Assembly: GCA_013396995.1 (NCBI GenBank)
Contig: VWZP01005256.1
Span: 374,704 to 438,703 of the forward strand
Length of the DNA: 64,000 nt
Source: Dicaeum eximium
Taxonomy: Eukaryota > Chordata > Aves > Passeriformes > Dicaeidae
Reading direction: 5' to 3'
The translations under genes were made by a program, and so were the position numbers. The notes beneath the pieces were generated by a model. The model worked only from the letters and a program-made list of their open reading frames with translations, made no database searches and was not told where the DNA came from. This document shows positions 24,441 to 37,611 of the stretch, piece by piece. Position 1 is the stretch's first letter, and every line of letters begins with the position of its first letter.

Positions 24441-27400
24441 GCAGGCCATTTTTCACTCTGCACAGGCTTGGGAACAGATCCTGAAATTTGTGCTGCATAC
24501 AAATAAGCTCCCCAGGCCTGGCCACTTAAACTGCTTGGCTTTTCAAAAGTTAAAGTTGGGAATAACAGCAGAAAAAAGGGAACATAAAAAACCAGAAATG
24601 GACAAAATATACGTCCTCAGGGTACTAGGGATTTAACTGAGTTTGTCCACTGTCTTTTCATCCATGGATTATGGTTTCTTATTTCAGTCAGATTATAATA
24701 ACTGAAACTTGTTACTGTGCAAAGGCCATAAATAAAATGAGCTGTACCCCCCTCTAATATCTTCTAAGATGCAGTTACTTGGAGAAAGCTAGAAAGCAGC
24801 AGTGAAGTATAAAAAGCTCATGCCTGAAGGAGGTTGTAGCTGTGAATCTAAGAAAAGGATGCAGCTTTAACCAACTCTCCCATTTATTGTGGATTCCAGT
24901 CTTGCCTTTATTTGGGAAAATGGCCAGCTAAATGTTGGTATGTTTCCTTAGGGTAGAGGCAAGCCATCTGGCTCCTTGATTTGCCCTACTGACCCCCTTG
25001 GCACAGTATGAAGTGCATATTAAAAAAGGAAAAGGAAAGAGAACAGCCATAAAGCAAACAAAAATGCACATGAATTTTACATTTACAGCATGGAAAGATC
25101 AATGAAATGCATCCTGGTTCCTTTCCTCTCACTACCTATAAATTACAAAGTAGCATCACTGTGCTAGGTAAAGGCAGAGTGGTACAGCAATAGAGTCATT
25201 GGGCCTCATGGTAGTAATCTAGATGCCAAAAATGAAGATCTCATAAGGCAAATCCAACAGGTTCCCTGTTGCAAACAAGAATATAAACATAGTAGCATCC
25301 TGTAACAAACACAGAAGTCTTAACATAAGTCTAATACATCAGTTAGGATGTAATCATCTCTGCTTAGCAGCTACGGCCACTATGCTGCCATTTTAAAATG
25401 TGGATTTATGCATAAATGAAAGGGGATAATTTGCTCCTAAAGTCAGTTATCAGCTTACTGTTAAATATCAACCTGGGTGAAAAGAGCACTGGAGTGAGCA
25501 TCCTGCTTGGTGTAACCCTCCCAAGGTAGGGCTGATGCCACGGCCAACCTGCCTGCACCACCAGCCCCTTCTCAGCCCAGCAAGCCGGGGTCTCACCACA
25601 GGCAGGACATGCTCTGCGGGGAGCAGAGCCTCTCTCCAAAGCCAAGGAGCACACAGGAGGCAAGGATGGATTGGAAAAACCTGAGCTGTGGAGCAGCGAC
25701 AGATTTTGGCCTACGCCCTCCAGCAGCTCCAAAGAATCAAATGCTGCCCTGCCATTACCTTATCACCAAAAATCAGCCAATTGGTGCTTGTCTCTGCAAT
25801 TTGTATAGCAGTGCTTTCATAGAAAACCTGCAGGTGGGATTGCTAAGCGGCACTTCTGTCAGTTGGCTGGCTGGTAAATGCTCCAAAATAAGTGACCCAA
25901 AAAAAAAAAAAAATCAGATATACAGGGATAGACTCAAAGCAACTTTTGGATATGATTTTGTATTTTATTACATGCTTGAAATTTAGACTGAGTTCATCGA
26001 AAGATTCATTACGGTTCATCAATCTCACAAGCAAACCTGAGCTGATTTGTGGTTTCATTTTGCACAAATACCTACTTTTAATAGGCAGGAGAAAATTAAA
26101 TGAGTTTTGGTCAGATATCTGGATTCCTTTGAATCTGAAAGTTGAGTCAAAAAGACTGTTGGGAAATAAGCCAGTTCCAAAGCCATATGTACAAGGAAAG
26201 AAGTCCATTTATCCAAATCTGGATAGCTTTATGCTGTGCACATAACCTGAGCCGCTCTGGTCTGCATCTGCCCCACAGCACAAGAAAAGATGAAATCTCA
26301 GCTTCAACTTTTTATTTTGGTTTTGTCAGCTTTAGTCATACCTTCAAAATAATTTAAATATAATTTGTTTGGAGTAAATTATTTTTTCTGCTATGATAGG
26401 AGACATACTGGGAATGTCACCAATGAAAATGTGGATACCAAGTAAGTTGAAAACATTGCAAAATTTACCTAGCCTAAGTAGAAAAAAGATGCAGTACTAA
26501 AACTGTAACTTAAACTAAGGAAAGCAAAGCAGATCATGGCACAACTATGGAGTTTCTATCACATCAGAAAAAAAGACAGCCAGTATGAAAAGAAATTGCA
26601 GGTGTTGTAGAACAGAGCCATTGTAAATTCAGTAGAAAAATTTTCAACCTTACTTCTGCAGATACTGAAAGCTGCCACATGATGCTCACTAAACAAAATG
26701 TTTCCTTAGAAACTTTATTCTTTGATCTGCTAGGATTAACTTAGAGTAGAACACAGTTAAGATGCAGCCAGACCTGGGGGTTTAGTCCTTTAAAGCTCCC
26801 AGTATAACATATCTGAAACACCAGTGACACAGTAACAGAGTAGAAATCCCAAAAGGAGGCTCACCAATCCCAGATTCTAATTAACTCTTGACAAATTAGG
26901 TACTGCAGCCCAGGGGATCGTTTGCCATTGTGTTCACACCGTGAAACCTCTGTCCCGGGAATGTCCCCTGCAGGCTGAGTGCCACAGCCCTGTGGCACCC
27001 GAGCAGGCACCACCATCACACCTGGGCTCTCTGTGCTGCAGGAATCTCCAAATGGGAGGACGAGGTGGCTTTGAACTCCTGCTTACACTGAGGGGGGGCC
27101 TAAAGCAGCAAGCTCAGGACTCAGCCATTTGTTTTCATTTTCATATAATGATGTGTCTAGCTCTCATGGTTGCACAGAAAACTGTATCAACTCGAACCAT
27201 ATGTTAACTGAGGCAGCAATATGTTCTTAAATTGGCAGACAGCTCAAAATGACAGTTCAGCAAGATGTGAACTATTTTCAATCATCTCAATAGGGTGTTA
27301 ACTCTAAACCCTAAACATTGCCTGTATATATATTTTGTTAACCATTTCACTACTAAATACCTTAAGCAAGATGGTAAACTTCCTCCACACTTCTCCAGGA

Positions 27401-27770
27401 CAGAATACCCCAACTGCTAATTTGAAAGAATGTCTCTATATAAATTGGCCTAGTTACATATTGGCTCGATCATTTTTAACATCTCACAATCAATGTATTT
27501 ATCCTTTCACAATCACAAGGCAGTGAAGTGCTGTCATCTCCTTTTTACAGATGGAGGAAAAAATGCGAGAACATGATAAAAAGGAAACTGAACAGAGATC
27601 ATCTGAGCTTAAGCCTTTTGTCTGAATCAGTAGATTAGCCTTTCCTTTTACACGGAAATTATGTGGAGACAGCGAAAAATCCGCTGAATTAAAGTAAGTA
27701 AAAGAGGCTGAATATTTAAGAGTAGTATTATCCATATATGCAACAGATTTATTTTTTAAAAGGTTGTGTG
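24441..27770. other. Non-coding DNA with two GC-richer patches
   Basis: Mostly AT-rich. Patches near 25480-25720 and 26935-27110 reach about 55% GC and are open in overlapping frames on both strands without any recognisable domain. They could be old mobile-element remnants or simply GC-rich intron. No gene is called. Confidence 0.5.
25899..25913. repeat. Poly-A run of 15
   Basis: An uninterrupted A run; no retrosequence body was recognised beside it. Confidence 0.9.
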
Positions 27771-27855
27771 CAGTTCAGTTTAAATTAATTCCGTTCTTTC
27801 ACTGAATGCCACAGTTCAGTTTAAATTAATTCCGTTCTTTCACTGAATGCCACAG
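27771..27855. repeat. Perfect 41-bp tandem duplication
   Basis: Two identical 41-base units (27771-27811 and 27812-27852) are followed by the first three bases of a third. The unit begins CAGTTCAGTTTAAATTAATT and ends CACTGAATGCCA. Zero divergence between copies implies a very recent duplication or an assembly artefact. No function is assigned. Confidence 0.95.
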
Positions 27856-28140
27856 AATTTTCAAGGATTTGCTCAAATTTAAGGCCAGCTTATCACAGAG
27901 CGCAGAATCTGTTGCCCTTACCTCTAGCTGGTCAATTTTATTAATAGTGTCTTAGCTTTAGGCCATAGTACACAATAAAATAAAAAAGACTAATGCAAAT
28001 TTTAAATCTTGCAGCAGTTGACCAAATAAACACAAGATCTGGATTAGTAAAACTTTAAGATCATACATGCCTAAAAAATGCACAAAAAGAAAATAATAAG
28101 AGTTGAAATATGTATTTTTTAGATCTCAATATATTTCTAG

Positions 28141-28170
28141 CTTTTTTTTTTTGTTGTTTTGGTTTNGCCA
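28141..28170. other. Ambiguous base after a T-rich run
   Basis: A single N occurs at 28166, just after a T-rich low-complexity stretch. It marks a base the assembly could not resolve, probably because of the homopolymer. Confidence 0.9.
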
Positions 28171-29890
28171 ACAGTGGGGCAGCCAGTGTAATTGAAACTG
28201 TTTTCCTACCCAGAAAGTACTTCAGGTTTTGAATCACAGCAGTAAATGCATCTAAGCCAGGAATGGAAGTTGCCTACTTATTACTCAGGTGACAATATAG
28301 GTCACAAGAAAGGATACAGTAAGAAAAACCTTCAGTCTGACTGGACTGTATGGGCAAAGATATCTGTGTCTCCTGATACCAGCCTAAGTCACTTTCAAAC
28401 AACTTACTGCAAAAACTCTGTCTGGTTTGTGAAGTATTTTGTGATGAAAGGCACTCTACACATGTAAAATATTATTACTACATTTGCAAAATGAAATTTC
28501 TAAAAGAAAAAGCACAGAACACGCCAACAACAATAAAGCAATCAATTGCAATAGGATGCAATAACTTCCAATAAATTGCTTTGTAGACAAGGATTAAATT
28601 GTTTCAGCACCAGCCACCCAATCCAACTTAACTAACAAAGAGAAAAAAGAAATGAGAAACATTTGCTTAAAAAGCTCATAACTGTCAATGTGTTCAGAAC
28701 ACCAGCATGTCCTGCTACACCTAATACCTTTGTCAAGGTGGCCTATCTGGAACTACTCTTTCCCATTCCCTGCAGACCTAGGCTGCAGAGTTTCCCTGCA
28801 GACTCCCACTGTATTTGCCAGCACTGGATCTCTGCTTGGGGTCTGAGTTTGAGACAATCCAGATCCACAGGCGCAGCCCCCCTTCCCCTGCCCCCCTTCA
28901 GTATCACTCATCGCAGCTTAAGCCTGTCTGCTTTGCACTGGCAGTGACCTGGATGTTGCACATGCTGCAGTGCAATAAGAGAACAATACCAGCACTAAGA
29001 CTGCTCCTGTGATGTTGGTTTTTCATAAAGATGTGCTTAGCATTCTTCCAACAACATTATTGTTATAATATTTTTCCTGTGCTTTGATTCTACAAATCGG
29101 CGTTACATTACACTGAAGAAGAAGTGTATTTGGTCTTAAATCCTTGTATTAAGCATTCTGTTTGAACAATGGATTTAAGAGATTTGGTTTGCTATTCCAC
29201 AAGATATTTTGAGAAATCAGCATCTTAATTCCCAATGCTTTCTTCTATTAACACATAAGATTTTAACTTTCTCCCCTCCACATTGTTACATGCTACTTTA
29301 CGGGGTGTCAAAACTGAGTCTCAAAATGACAGTGTCAAGCATCCAGAAGAGAGCTGATTGTCCATTTACATCATGGCCTTTGCCTTCTTCTATGTAAGAC
29401 TAGAAAATTAGTACGAACATTTGGTAGCAGACCGTAGAGTTATCATTCATCTTCCTTTCCATGGGACAGATCTGTTAAAGCCTTCGTTGTACACAAAGCA
29501 TCAAAGCCACTTCTACATGTTAAATAACATCATGGCACCATGATGCAGAGTGGTGACTGAACCACCCTTTGGGGTGCAGTCACAGGAAGGCTTTACACTA
29601 CGTAGCAGGGTTGTATGTTTTTAATTGCTGATCATTCTGCTGCAACATGACTTATGAAAACAACTGCATGTTAAACCATGAGTGTCAGAGAAAATCCTTT
29701 GAATGCTCACATGATGATATCTTCAAATGAATTGAAAGTATTTTGTAATTAAATTTACAAGAGTCTCTAAATCCCATTTTTACGTAAATTAGGGTCTTTA
29801 GGGGAAAAAAAAATACACATAGGCCTAAACCAAGGAAGATATTAGACTGGCAACAAGAGAACCACTATGCCTTTTTATATTAACAGCACA
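28171..29890. other. Unique non-coding DNA
   Basis: AT-rich, with a GC-richer patch near 28740-28990 that contains repeated CCCTGCAGAC words. No gene or mobile element was recognised. Confidence 0.5.
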
Positions 29891-30370
29891 AGATACTTGT
29901 AATGAGATTGAAAAGAAAGAGGCTAGACCTGTGTTCTGCAGTATGCTGCAATGCTGGTCCACACACCCCTCTATACTGGGAAGAAACAACTTTCTACTCC
30001 ACTTCTCTGACCAGCTGGGCAAGAAGCTGCACAGACTCTGGAGAGACAAGCTCTTCTCCCACGGCTCGCCATGGGGCACATTTTGCCCAGCTGGAGTGTG
30101 GCCTGGAATGAGGACAACCGGGCACATTGCTGAGCACAGTGACCTCCAGTGTGATGGAGAACTGACAGGATTCTCAACAGAGATCATGGTGTGAGAGAGG
30201 AGGATTAAAATAAAATAGATAGCGCTGGAGTGACGGAGGAAACCCCTGTTTGATACCATACATTCAGATCCAACCCTGTGACTAGCATGCTGTTCCACTT
30301 CTGCACGGTGTTTTGGAGTGAACGTGTCTGTGACTGCCACAACCTGCACTGAATTGAGTGCTGCCCACTC
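29890..30370. other. GC-richer block with a 174-codon minus-strand frame, not called as a gene
   Basis: The minus strand is open for 174 codons (30349 to 29825), the second longest frame in the window. Plus-strand frames are open over the same part. No domain, signal peptide or repeat protein was recognised, and the translation shows no internal motif. The block is about 50% GC against an AT-rich background, which alone favours chance open frames. A decayed mobile element or an old pseudogene is possible. Confidence 0.3.
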
Positions 30371-30673
30371 AGGGACACATTATTATTCACAAAAGACTTG
30401 GAATTTGCAAACCACAAGAAGCCAAGGAAGGACTCAGCCATCAAAGCCTCAGCACATGCAAAATGGCACCTTCTGCTGACACGTACAGCAGCAGAACATT
30501 AAGTGCTTAGGTAACTTCACCACTGAAAATATAGACAGCTTGAGACTTCCAGTTACTTATACACATGGTTAATGTTTTATGCATTGTTACCTGCTCTTAA
30601 AAGCTTGAATCACACTAATCTTGTCCTTAGAGCCTAGTGCTTAGACACTTTAAAAATACCTGTCCCAAGAGTA

Positions 30674-30688
30674 TGTGTGTGTGTGAAC

Positions 30689-30742
<54 letters not shown>
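30674..30742. repeat. Compound microsatellite (TG)n(AT)n(AG)n
   Basis: A short TG stretch, an AT stretch (about 30688-30702) and about 20 AG units (30703-30742) lie in succession, with TATG/TATATCTA-like decay after them. It is probably length-polymorphic. Confidence 0.95.
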
Positions 30743-30746
<4 letters not shown>

Positions 30747-31206
30747 TGTGAAAGTATGTGTATATATCTATCTCCTGCATACTTAGCTACTTCTACTGCC
30801 TTTACAAGGGGTTGGTGTCATTGGAAAATGAGCCCACTGCATTAGCCACATAAGCTGAGATTTACAGCTGAAGTTCCCAAAAGAACTTAGCAGTACAACT
30901 GTGCTGGATATTCAGAAGGCTTAACTCCCATTAGGCAATGAAAAGAAGCAGCCAGCATCAAAAAACACCGTGTGTTTTGAAGAGCAGCTTACACTGCCCT
31001 TCATTGACTAAAGAAACTAGAAAACTGGCTCCAATAAAATTGCCAAATTTACCTTAATTAATATGTTTCCTTAATGTGCCATTACTCAAATTCCAAACCA
31101 TTTGAAGTTTATTGCCGTTCATGGCACCCTGAAGAGGGGCTTTGTTTGCTGAGCATTCGGCAACTTACAGTGCTCTCGGTGAGAGATAGGATATCGATTT
31201 CTCCAT

Positions 31207-31286
31207 CAGTCTCACCTCAGAGAAGGTTTTCGGAAAAAAAAAAAATCAGAGACTGATTTTGTCTCAGTCTCACCTTCCAGAGAAGG
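31207..31286. repeat. Imperfect direct repeat flanking a small hairpin
   Basis: CAGTCTCACCTCAGAGAAGG (31207-31226) recurs as a 22-base near-copy at 31265-31286, with a two-base insertion. Between them lies an inverted repeat AAATCAG-AGA-CTGATTT (31243-31259). It could be a local duplication; no element family was recognised. Confidence 0.7.
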
Positions 31287-34200
31287 CCTACATTCTCCCT
31301 ACTCTTCCTTGTCTGGAAAGGAAATCTGGTCCTCATTCATATGAATTCTGCTTGCAAATATCACTCAATATTTGTGTATTTATTTTAAGAAACAAATTAT
31401 TTGGATAGTTTAGCTGTGGTCTAAAGCATTTGTAACTAAAGATTTTTATTCTGACACAGGCTACTGACCAGTTCCAAAACTCAGGATTAAAATCCAGATA
31501 TCACCAGCTGAAAACCTTTCAAGAGCAATACAGGACACATGATAGTGGAAAAAAGGTAGATGCAGCATTGAGGATTTAAAGCATCAAAAATGTCCTAAAA
31601 ACTGAGTGTTCCAGTGGTATCTGCCACATGCTGGTGTTTAAAAAGTGAGGGGAGAAGAGACTAGTGAGCCAAGAGGAAAAGCTGGTCTTTGAATCTGTGT
31701 TCCTAACTAATTTGTTTCAAATCCTGCCACAGTCTTACATGTGAGAAATGACATTAAGGGCAAGGGGTGATAGTGCAGAGATAAAGCAACAAGAAGGTAT
31801 TCAAAATACTTGCCAAGAAAAAAGCACTCACCTGATAAAAATTTAGACAGGAAGAATGCCAAAAACCAGGAAAGACACAACGGAGAGATTTGATGAGGTG
31901 ATTGCTGCTGCAGTTGTCAGGCTTGTCAGTAGAAAGGGGATGCCAGATTTTAACTCAAAAATAGTGTCAGCTTAAAAGTTGGCTTTTTTCACCACATGTT
32001 TCTAATTAACATAACATTAGGAACTTACTTCTGGCAACTATAAATAAAACTGTTTGGGACTTAGTGTAAAAGATTAGGTAGAAGAGTTTTTCAATACCTT
32101 AAAATAGAGAAAGAAAAAACCTGTTATGAAGAGAAAACCCCCAACAACTTGTGCCACAATCCAACAATAACTTCAAGACTGTTTTGAATTTGAGTAATGG
32201 AGTATTAAATAAAAATACTCATTAAGTGAAATTTGACAACTTCAGTGAAGCCATTTATCTGTTTTACCTTGAACAAATTTTATGAGATGTTCTTCATATT
32301 AACTACAGTACTTAAGAAGACTCCAAAAATGAAGCTCCTCTTACCTCTGAAAAAATGTGACAGACTGAAACCTAATTTTATTTGGCATTCACAGTTTTTG
32401 CAATCCTACTCTTTACCACTGTTGCACATCTTTTTAAACATCCTGCCCCAACTCCTCTTTTGAAGAAATTTACTGCATTACGTCTCGTGTCTGCCTAAAT
32501 CTTGGGCACACTGAGAGACTACAGTCTGAACTGGAAGGATACACACAACACAAGTTACTGAAATGCCCTTTTATGTTAGTATGAGGATGTTTCTAACACT
32601 AAAGCCGGCCTTTGGGATTGGAAAAGGCAAGTCAAAAGGACAGGCTTTCAATTTACAGCCTGGATCTTCATCTGGGGTTAGTTGCAAGACTTGGCTGATT
32701 TACACAAGGCAAGAATCTGGAGCCATGTTTTCACTCTAATGAGGTCATAATTTAAATAAAAAAAAGAAAAAAGGAGAAAAAAATTAAATTTAAACAGGCA
32801 TTTCCAGGCTAACAAGAATAAAGCCCCTGGGGACTAATGAAGTCAATGAGGTTTATAAATCACAGGTTTATAATACATCCATAGTAAATCTCTTCTATGT
32901 AAGAACTGAAAAGACATCATCATATTATCTAAGCCTCTTCAAATTCAGCAGCCAGGCAATATTGTGTTTAATTACTACATGCAGTGAAGTCATACACACA
33001 CTCTACCCACTCCAAGCCCACTGTTAAAAGGTCTCTTCAAAATTCTGCAAGTCAAATGAAAACTTTCAGCACAGTAAGAAAGGTAATCTGTATTGTTATA
33101 TGGTTTCTCATTTTTCACAGAGTAAATATCCACATCTTCACTGAGCATAATTGATCTGGCTCTGGACAGAATTACAGGTGGGCTGAAAACACACCTGTAG
33201 CTGAGGATTGGGGAGCCTTTTAAACAAGGTACAGGCCCTTTCAAAAATTAAGTGCTAAGTCTACTTCTCTGGTTCTTGTTGAAATGATTTAACAGCAGTT
33301 GAAATCATTTTAATTAGCACATGCAGAGAATGGCTGGTGCACAGAGAAGGTTTCTCTTTCCTTGCTAGGGTAGGGATGCATCATGTTCTTCTGCCTTTCA
33401 GGTTAGCAGATTACTTTGCTGCTGGAAACAACAAGCAGAGGAGGAAGCAAAGTTTTGTCCATAGCCTACTGACCTTCATTCAAAGGAGGAATATACCATG
33501 GATATCATGTTTCCTTCATTATGTCTGGAAACGAGATACGTGGAAGCGTTTTGAGAGAGAGAGAGAAATCACCAACAATCACAAAGGCTCAGGATAACCC
33601 TGAATGTTCTCAGGGTCAGAAGGAAATGTATTCTGATTAATGGCACATATGCAGACTCTAGAAATGTGACTGTATCTATTTTCAGATGTCTTTTTTCCTG
33701 GAGAAGCCACAAGCACCAAATAAAAGGAAACAACAATGGACATGACAGCCAATGGAATCTTCCAACAGACTGTAAGGGAGGGCCAGGTTTTACACTTTTA
33801 CAGAAACAGCAGCAGTTTTGACATGCACCTAAAACTAGTCAGTTTGTAAGTTGAGAAACGCTTTTAGCTTTGGTGCTGTTCCATTTTAGTGCTGCTAAAC
33901 TGCTTTCAGAACTTAAGCAGATTTGGATATACTTAGCACGATGTATAAAGTCAATGAGCTTGGGAAATCAAGATCTGAGCGATCTGTTGTTAGTGAACTT
34001 TGGTGAGTGGCTCAACTGAGACATCCCCACCAAGTGCTTTCCTCCAGTAATTCAGATTCTGCCTATCCTTAAAAAAAATTTTCATTGCTATCCCTGCACA
34101 CTGCTAAGAACCAACACATAGAAGCACATCATTTGATGATCCACATCCAGGACAATACTGAATTTTACAGTGTTGTGCTCTTGCTGAAGCTACCAATCCT

Positions 34201-34950
34201 GCAAGCCATGACAAATGGCTTGATGACCAAATGACAAGAGAAAAGCCTGTGCCTATTTAGGATGCTAATCCCCATTTAATTTTCTAACTGCTTTTGACAT
34301 CCTTTGGTGAGGGTCACTCCCGTTACATCTTAGCCAGTGGAACAGCCTGTGCAAGCCCCATCATCTGCTGCATTACAAAGTCAGCTGACTGAATTGGCAA
34401 AATGTTCAACGGTGAGCTGAGCTGACCTCTTACAGCTTAGCCACGACCCAGTTTAACCTTCTGACTTTGCCCATAATTTGTAACCCTGCCAACCAGTGCA
34501 GATGTTTCTGTGCTGGCCATCACACCACAGATTTAGCTTCTAGTGTTCAAGGAGGTGGTGTGCCTAGATTTAGAAAAACCCCCTCTGTTGTCATAGGCTG
34601 TCTCCTCACTAGAAAGATATATCCATATTTGCATAGCCCTTTTTATAAAAGGTAATGCAGGAAAGGTTTCCATTGCAGCCTTGCCACAAAAAGGTCAAGA
34701 ACTTCAAGAGAACATAACAGTGGGATAGGAAATAACTCTCACCTGAAAGTAAGAAGGCATCTCAACACAGCACAACACTCTTTTAAGCTGGTGGGGAGGA
34801 AACAGCAAGCTTGCAGTAAGGGCAATGTAACATTCACTCGAGTACATGGGTTTGGTTATGTTTCCTAAGTTCCATCACATATTTTAATTTCCTTTTTACC
34901 TCACAATTATATTCCCTTCTTTCCCACCCACAAACTGAATAACTGCCATG
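31287..34950. other. Unique AT-rich non-coding DNA
   Basis: No coding exon, RNA gene or mobile element was recognised over this interval. Open frames are short and unstructured. Confidence 0.6.
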
Positions 34951-34952
34951 TT

Positions 34953-35022
34953 TCTCTCATATATTCAGTAGAAATATGAATTTATCTCATATATTCAGAA
35001 AAAAAATCTCTCATATATTCAT
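34953..35022. repeat. Three spaced copies of TCTCATATATTCA
   Basis: The word ATCTCATATATTCA or TCTCATATATTCA occurs three times within about 70 bases, separated by A-rich spacers of different lengths. This looks like a degenerate short tandem repeat of roughly 25-30 bases. Confidence 0.75.
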
Positions 35023-36282
35023 GCAGAAAACAGAAATATACTTATATGATTGTACCAGCATGAACTTTATTCACATTACTTTGTGAAAAGGCCAGTTTTC
35101 TTTAGCCGAGACAGTAACGCTCCATTTTTTCAGCATTTGCCCCACCCTCTTCTATGTCTGGATATTCCCCGACACTTAGCTTTAAATATTTACCAGTCCT
35201 TGTGCTATAACACTGCAGACTGGTGTCCACCCCTTATCTCCTGCAAAACCCCCATAGCAATCTTTACAGACTCTAATGATGAAAAATTAGAGGCCTTACA
35301 GAACGAGAACGAGAGCTGACCTTTGCCAGTGTGAACTGCCCATGCTTGAATGGAGTTCTGTGCACATTCAGCAAAACTTTTCAAGCCTGTACAGCTTTGG
35401 TAGATGGCCAATATTATCCTAGCATTGCTTTTCAGAATAAAATTGACAATCTTTAATCCTAATTTGAGTTCATTGCACAGCACAGACATTTGGGATTGTG
35501 CCATTGTGTAGTAAATTGTACTCCTGCTAAGTGAAAATATGAGAAAAAGAAATACTTGCACCTGGGTTTTTAAGGCCAACGCAGACCAACCTTTTCCTTT
35601 ATAATCTAGCTTGTGTAAGGATGAACAGAAAAATAACCCAAAAGACTAAAACAGGACAAAAGATAGATGACTAATGTAGTAAGGATTACTTGTGGTCATT
35701 GTGAAAACTGTGTTCTTAGAAATGATGCCACATAAATCATCCCAGAATATTTTCTTGGTTATAAATATATGCTTCAATCTTTGACAAAATCAAAAATTAT
35801 TTTTAACTGAATTTGACTATAACTGAATTTAGTTATAATTAGAATTTGGAAGAAAAAGTTCAGCACTGCCCAAATTATTATGATTATTTACAACCGTGAG
35901 AGCACAGTAAACACGTTCTAACAAAACTAAATATTTCATTAAGACAGCCCAGAAACGTGTTCTGGAAAATCGCTCTTTGGAGGATGTTTTAGAACACACA
36001 AGAAACATATTACTAGTTATCATTAACTGTTTGCAAGGCTTTGTTATACCTGGGCTCTCAGGCATAATTTAAAGTCAGAACTTCAACTTGCTGTCCATTC
36101 CCATTTATTATTGCAGCTAGATTTTTACTCTGCAAAATTCTGTAATTCATAAATGGCAAAGAATTCAATTTTTACACAGTTATAATGTCTTCTTCCATTT
36201 CTCTTAAGCAAAAAGAAAGCAAAAGAGTTTAACTTATAAGAAAAGAAATCAGACCACAACCTCCAAGAAAACACTTAAGCAA
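35023..36282. other. Unique AT-rich non-coding DNA
   Basis: Nothing recognisable except a short duplicated TAACTGAATTT word near 35803 and 35820, the second within a small inverted repeat ATAACT-GAATTT-AGTTAT. Confidence 0.55.
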
Positions 36283-36435
36283 TATCTTCAAGAGAAAAAA
36301 AAGAAACCTAAATAAAATCCCCCCCAAAGTCTGTAACAAAAAAAACCTCCCACCAAATAAACAAACTAACAGAAAACCACCAACCAAAAACCCACCAAAA
36401 CTAAAGCAAAACAAAGATAATTTACAAAAGAAAAA
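36283..36435. repeat. Long A/C-rich low-complexity tract
   Basis: About 150 bases are dominated by A with CC, CAAA and ACCA words. The minus strand therefore encodes a low-complexity F/L/G-rich frame with no biological meaning. It is the longest of the A/C-rich tracts in this window. Confidence 0.8.
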
Positions 36436-37611
36436 ACCTCTTTCCATTTTCAGAATTTGCTAGTGGTAGTTGTTTTTTTCATTTGTTTGTTTTTATATAA
36501 AGGCAGGAGAAGGAGGAGCTAGGAGTGACTAACAAAACACAGCCCTTTCTTTTACCATGTGCAGCGCCAGTGATTGCAGAGATTGATCCAGATCAGTTAT
36601 TTATTCTGAAGATGGTACCCTGCAACCACAGCCCTATATGTAAATACAGTCTGGAATAGAAAAAGCAAACAAAAGATGAAAGCAATTAAATATCTTTTCC
36701 CCAAATTTTATATATGGAGTTATGTAACATAAAAATGTTTCAAGAACACATATACTAACTTTTTCAGAAACCCAGACATACACATGTTCAGTTTTGCATA
36801 ATGATCACCATGCAGAAATCTTCACATAATAAGTTTAGTCTTCGAATTACTGACGACCTAGAGAATTGCAGATTATTTAGAAGAGGCTAAGAGAGATTTA
36901 GTTTCAACTGTCTTTTCCAGTTTAAGAGCTGGGGTTCATCAAGAGAAAACAGTTGGAAAGAACTTCAAAACAAACAGAAAGATGTGGCTCTTTACCAAAG
37001 TAATAGACCTGTGAAATTCCTTGCCAGAGGCTACTGAGCATAGAAGCTTACACGAACTCTGAGGGAGGCTGGAGATCTGTTGTGGGTTAGTAAACAAAGT
37101 AAACTGAAAAAAGTCAAATGTTAGAAAGAGCACTAACAGGGAATATCAAATATGCTTGCTCAGTTCTTCTCCAGGGATTTGCTTCTGGACACACTTAGAG
37201 GATACTGGGGCACTTGGGCAGCTGGTTAGAGCCAGGGAGAGCATTCTAGCTATCCTTATGTCATGTTTTGGGAAGCACGTGGTCATTGAGGTCCTTGACC
37301 CTTCACCAGCTTCATCCTTTTTTCTATGTCCAGCTCCTTGTCACGCACAGGTCTGGCCAATATGAACACAGTGCTTATAGTCCCTATAATTCTTTCTCAA
37401 AAGCATTGAAACTATCATTTGGTTTCCTACTTTAACTTGAGAAGCTACAACTAATTCTGTTCCTCTAGAGACTATTCATATTTCTGTTTTCATTTATTTT
37501 GGCTAGTGGCTATCACATATCTCCTATGAAAGAGCAAACTACCATTTTGCCAGCCTGACTGGTACACTTTCTTTTTCAGAAATGCTGAGGTAGTAAAAAA
37601 TATTTCTGCAT

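Noticed and set aside
35205..35579. 124-codon minus-strand frame
   Set aside because: Chance frame: no domain, no splice context, and overlapping plus-strand frames.
36229..36447. F/L/G-rich minus-strand frame that looks like a membrane peptide
   Set aside because: It is the translation of an A/C-rich low-complexity tract.
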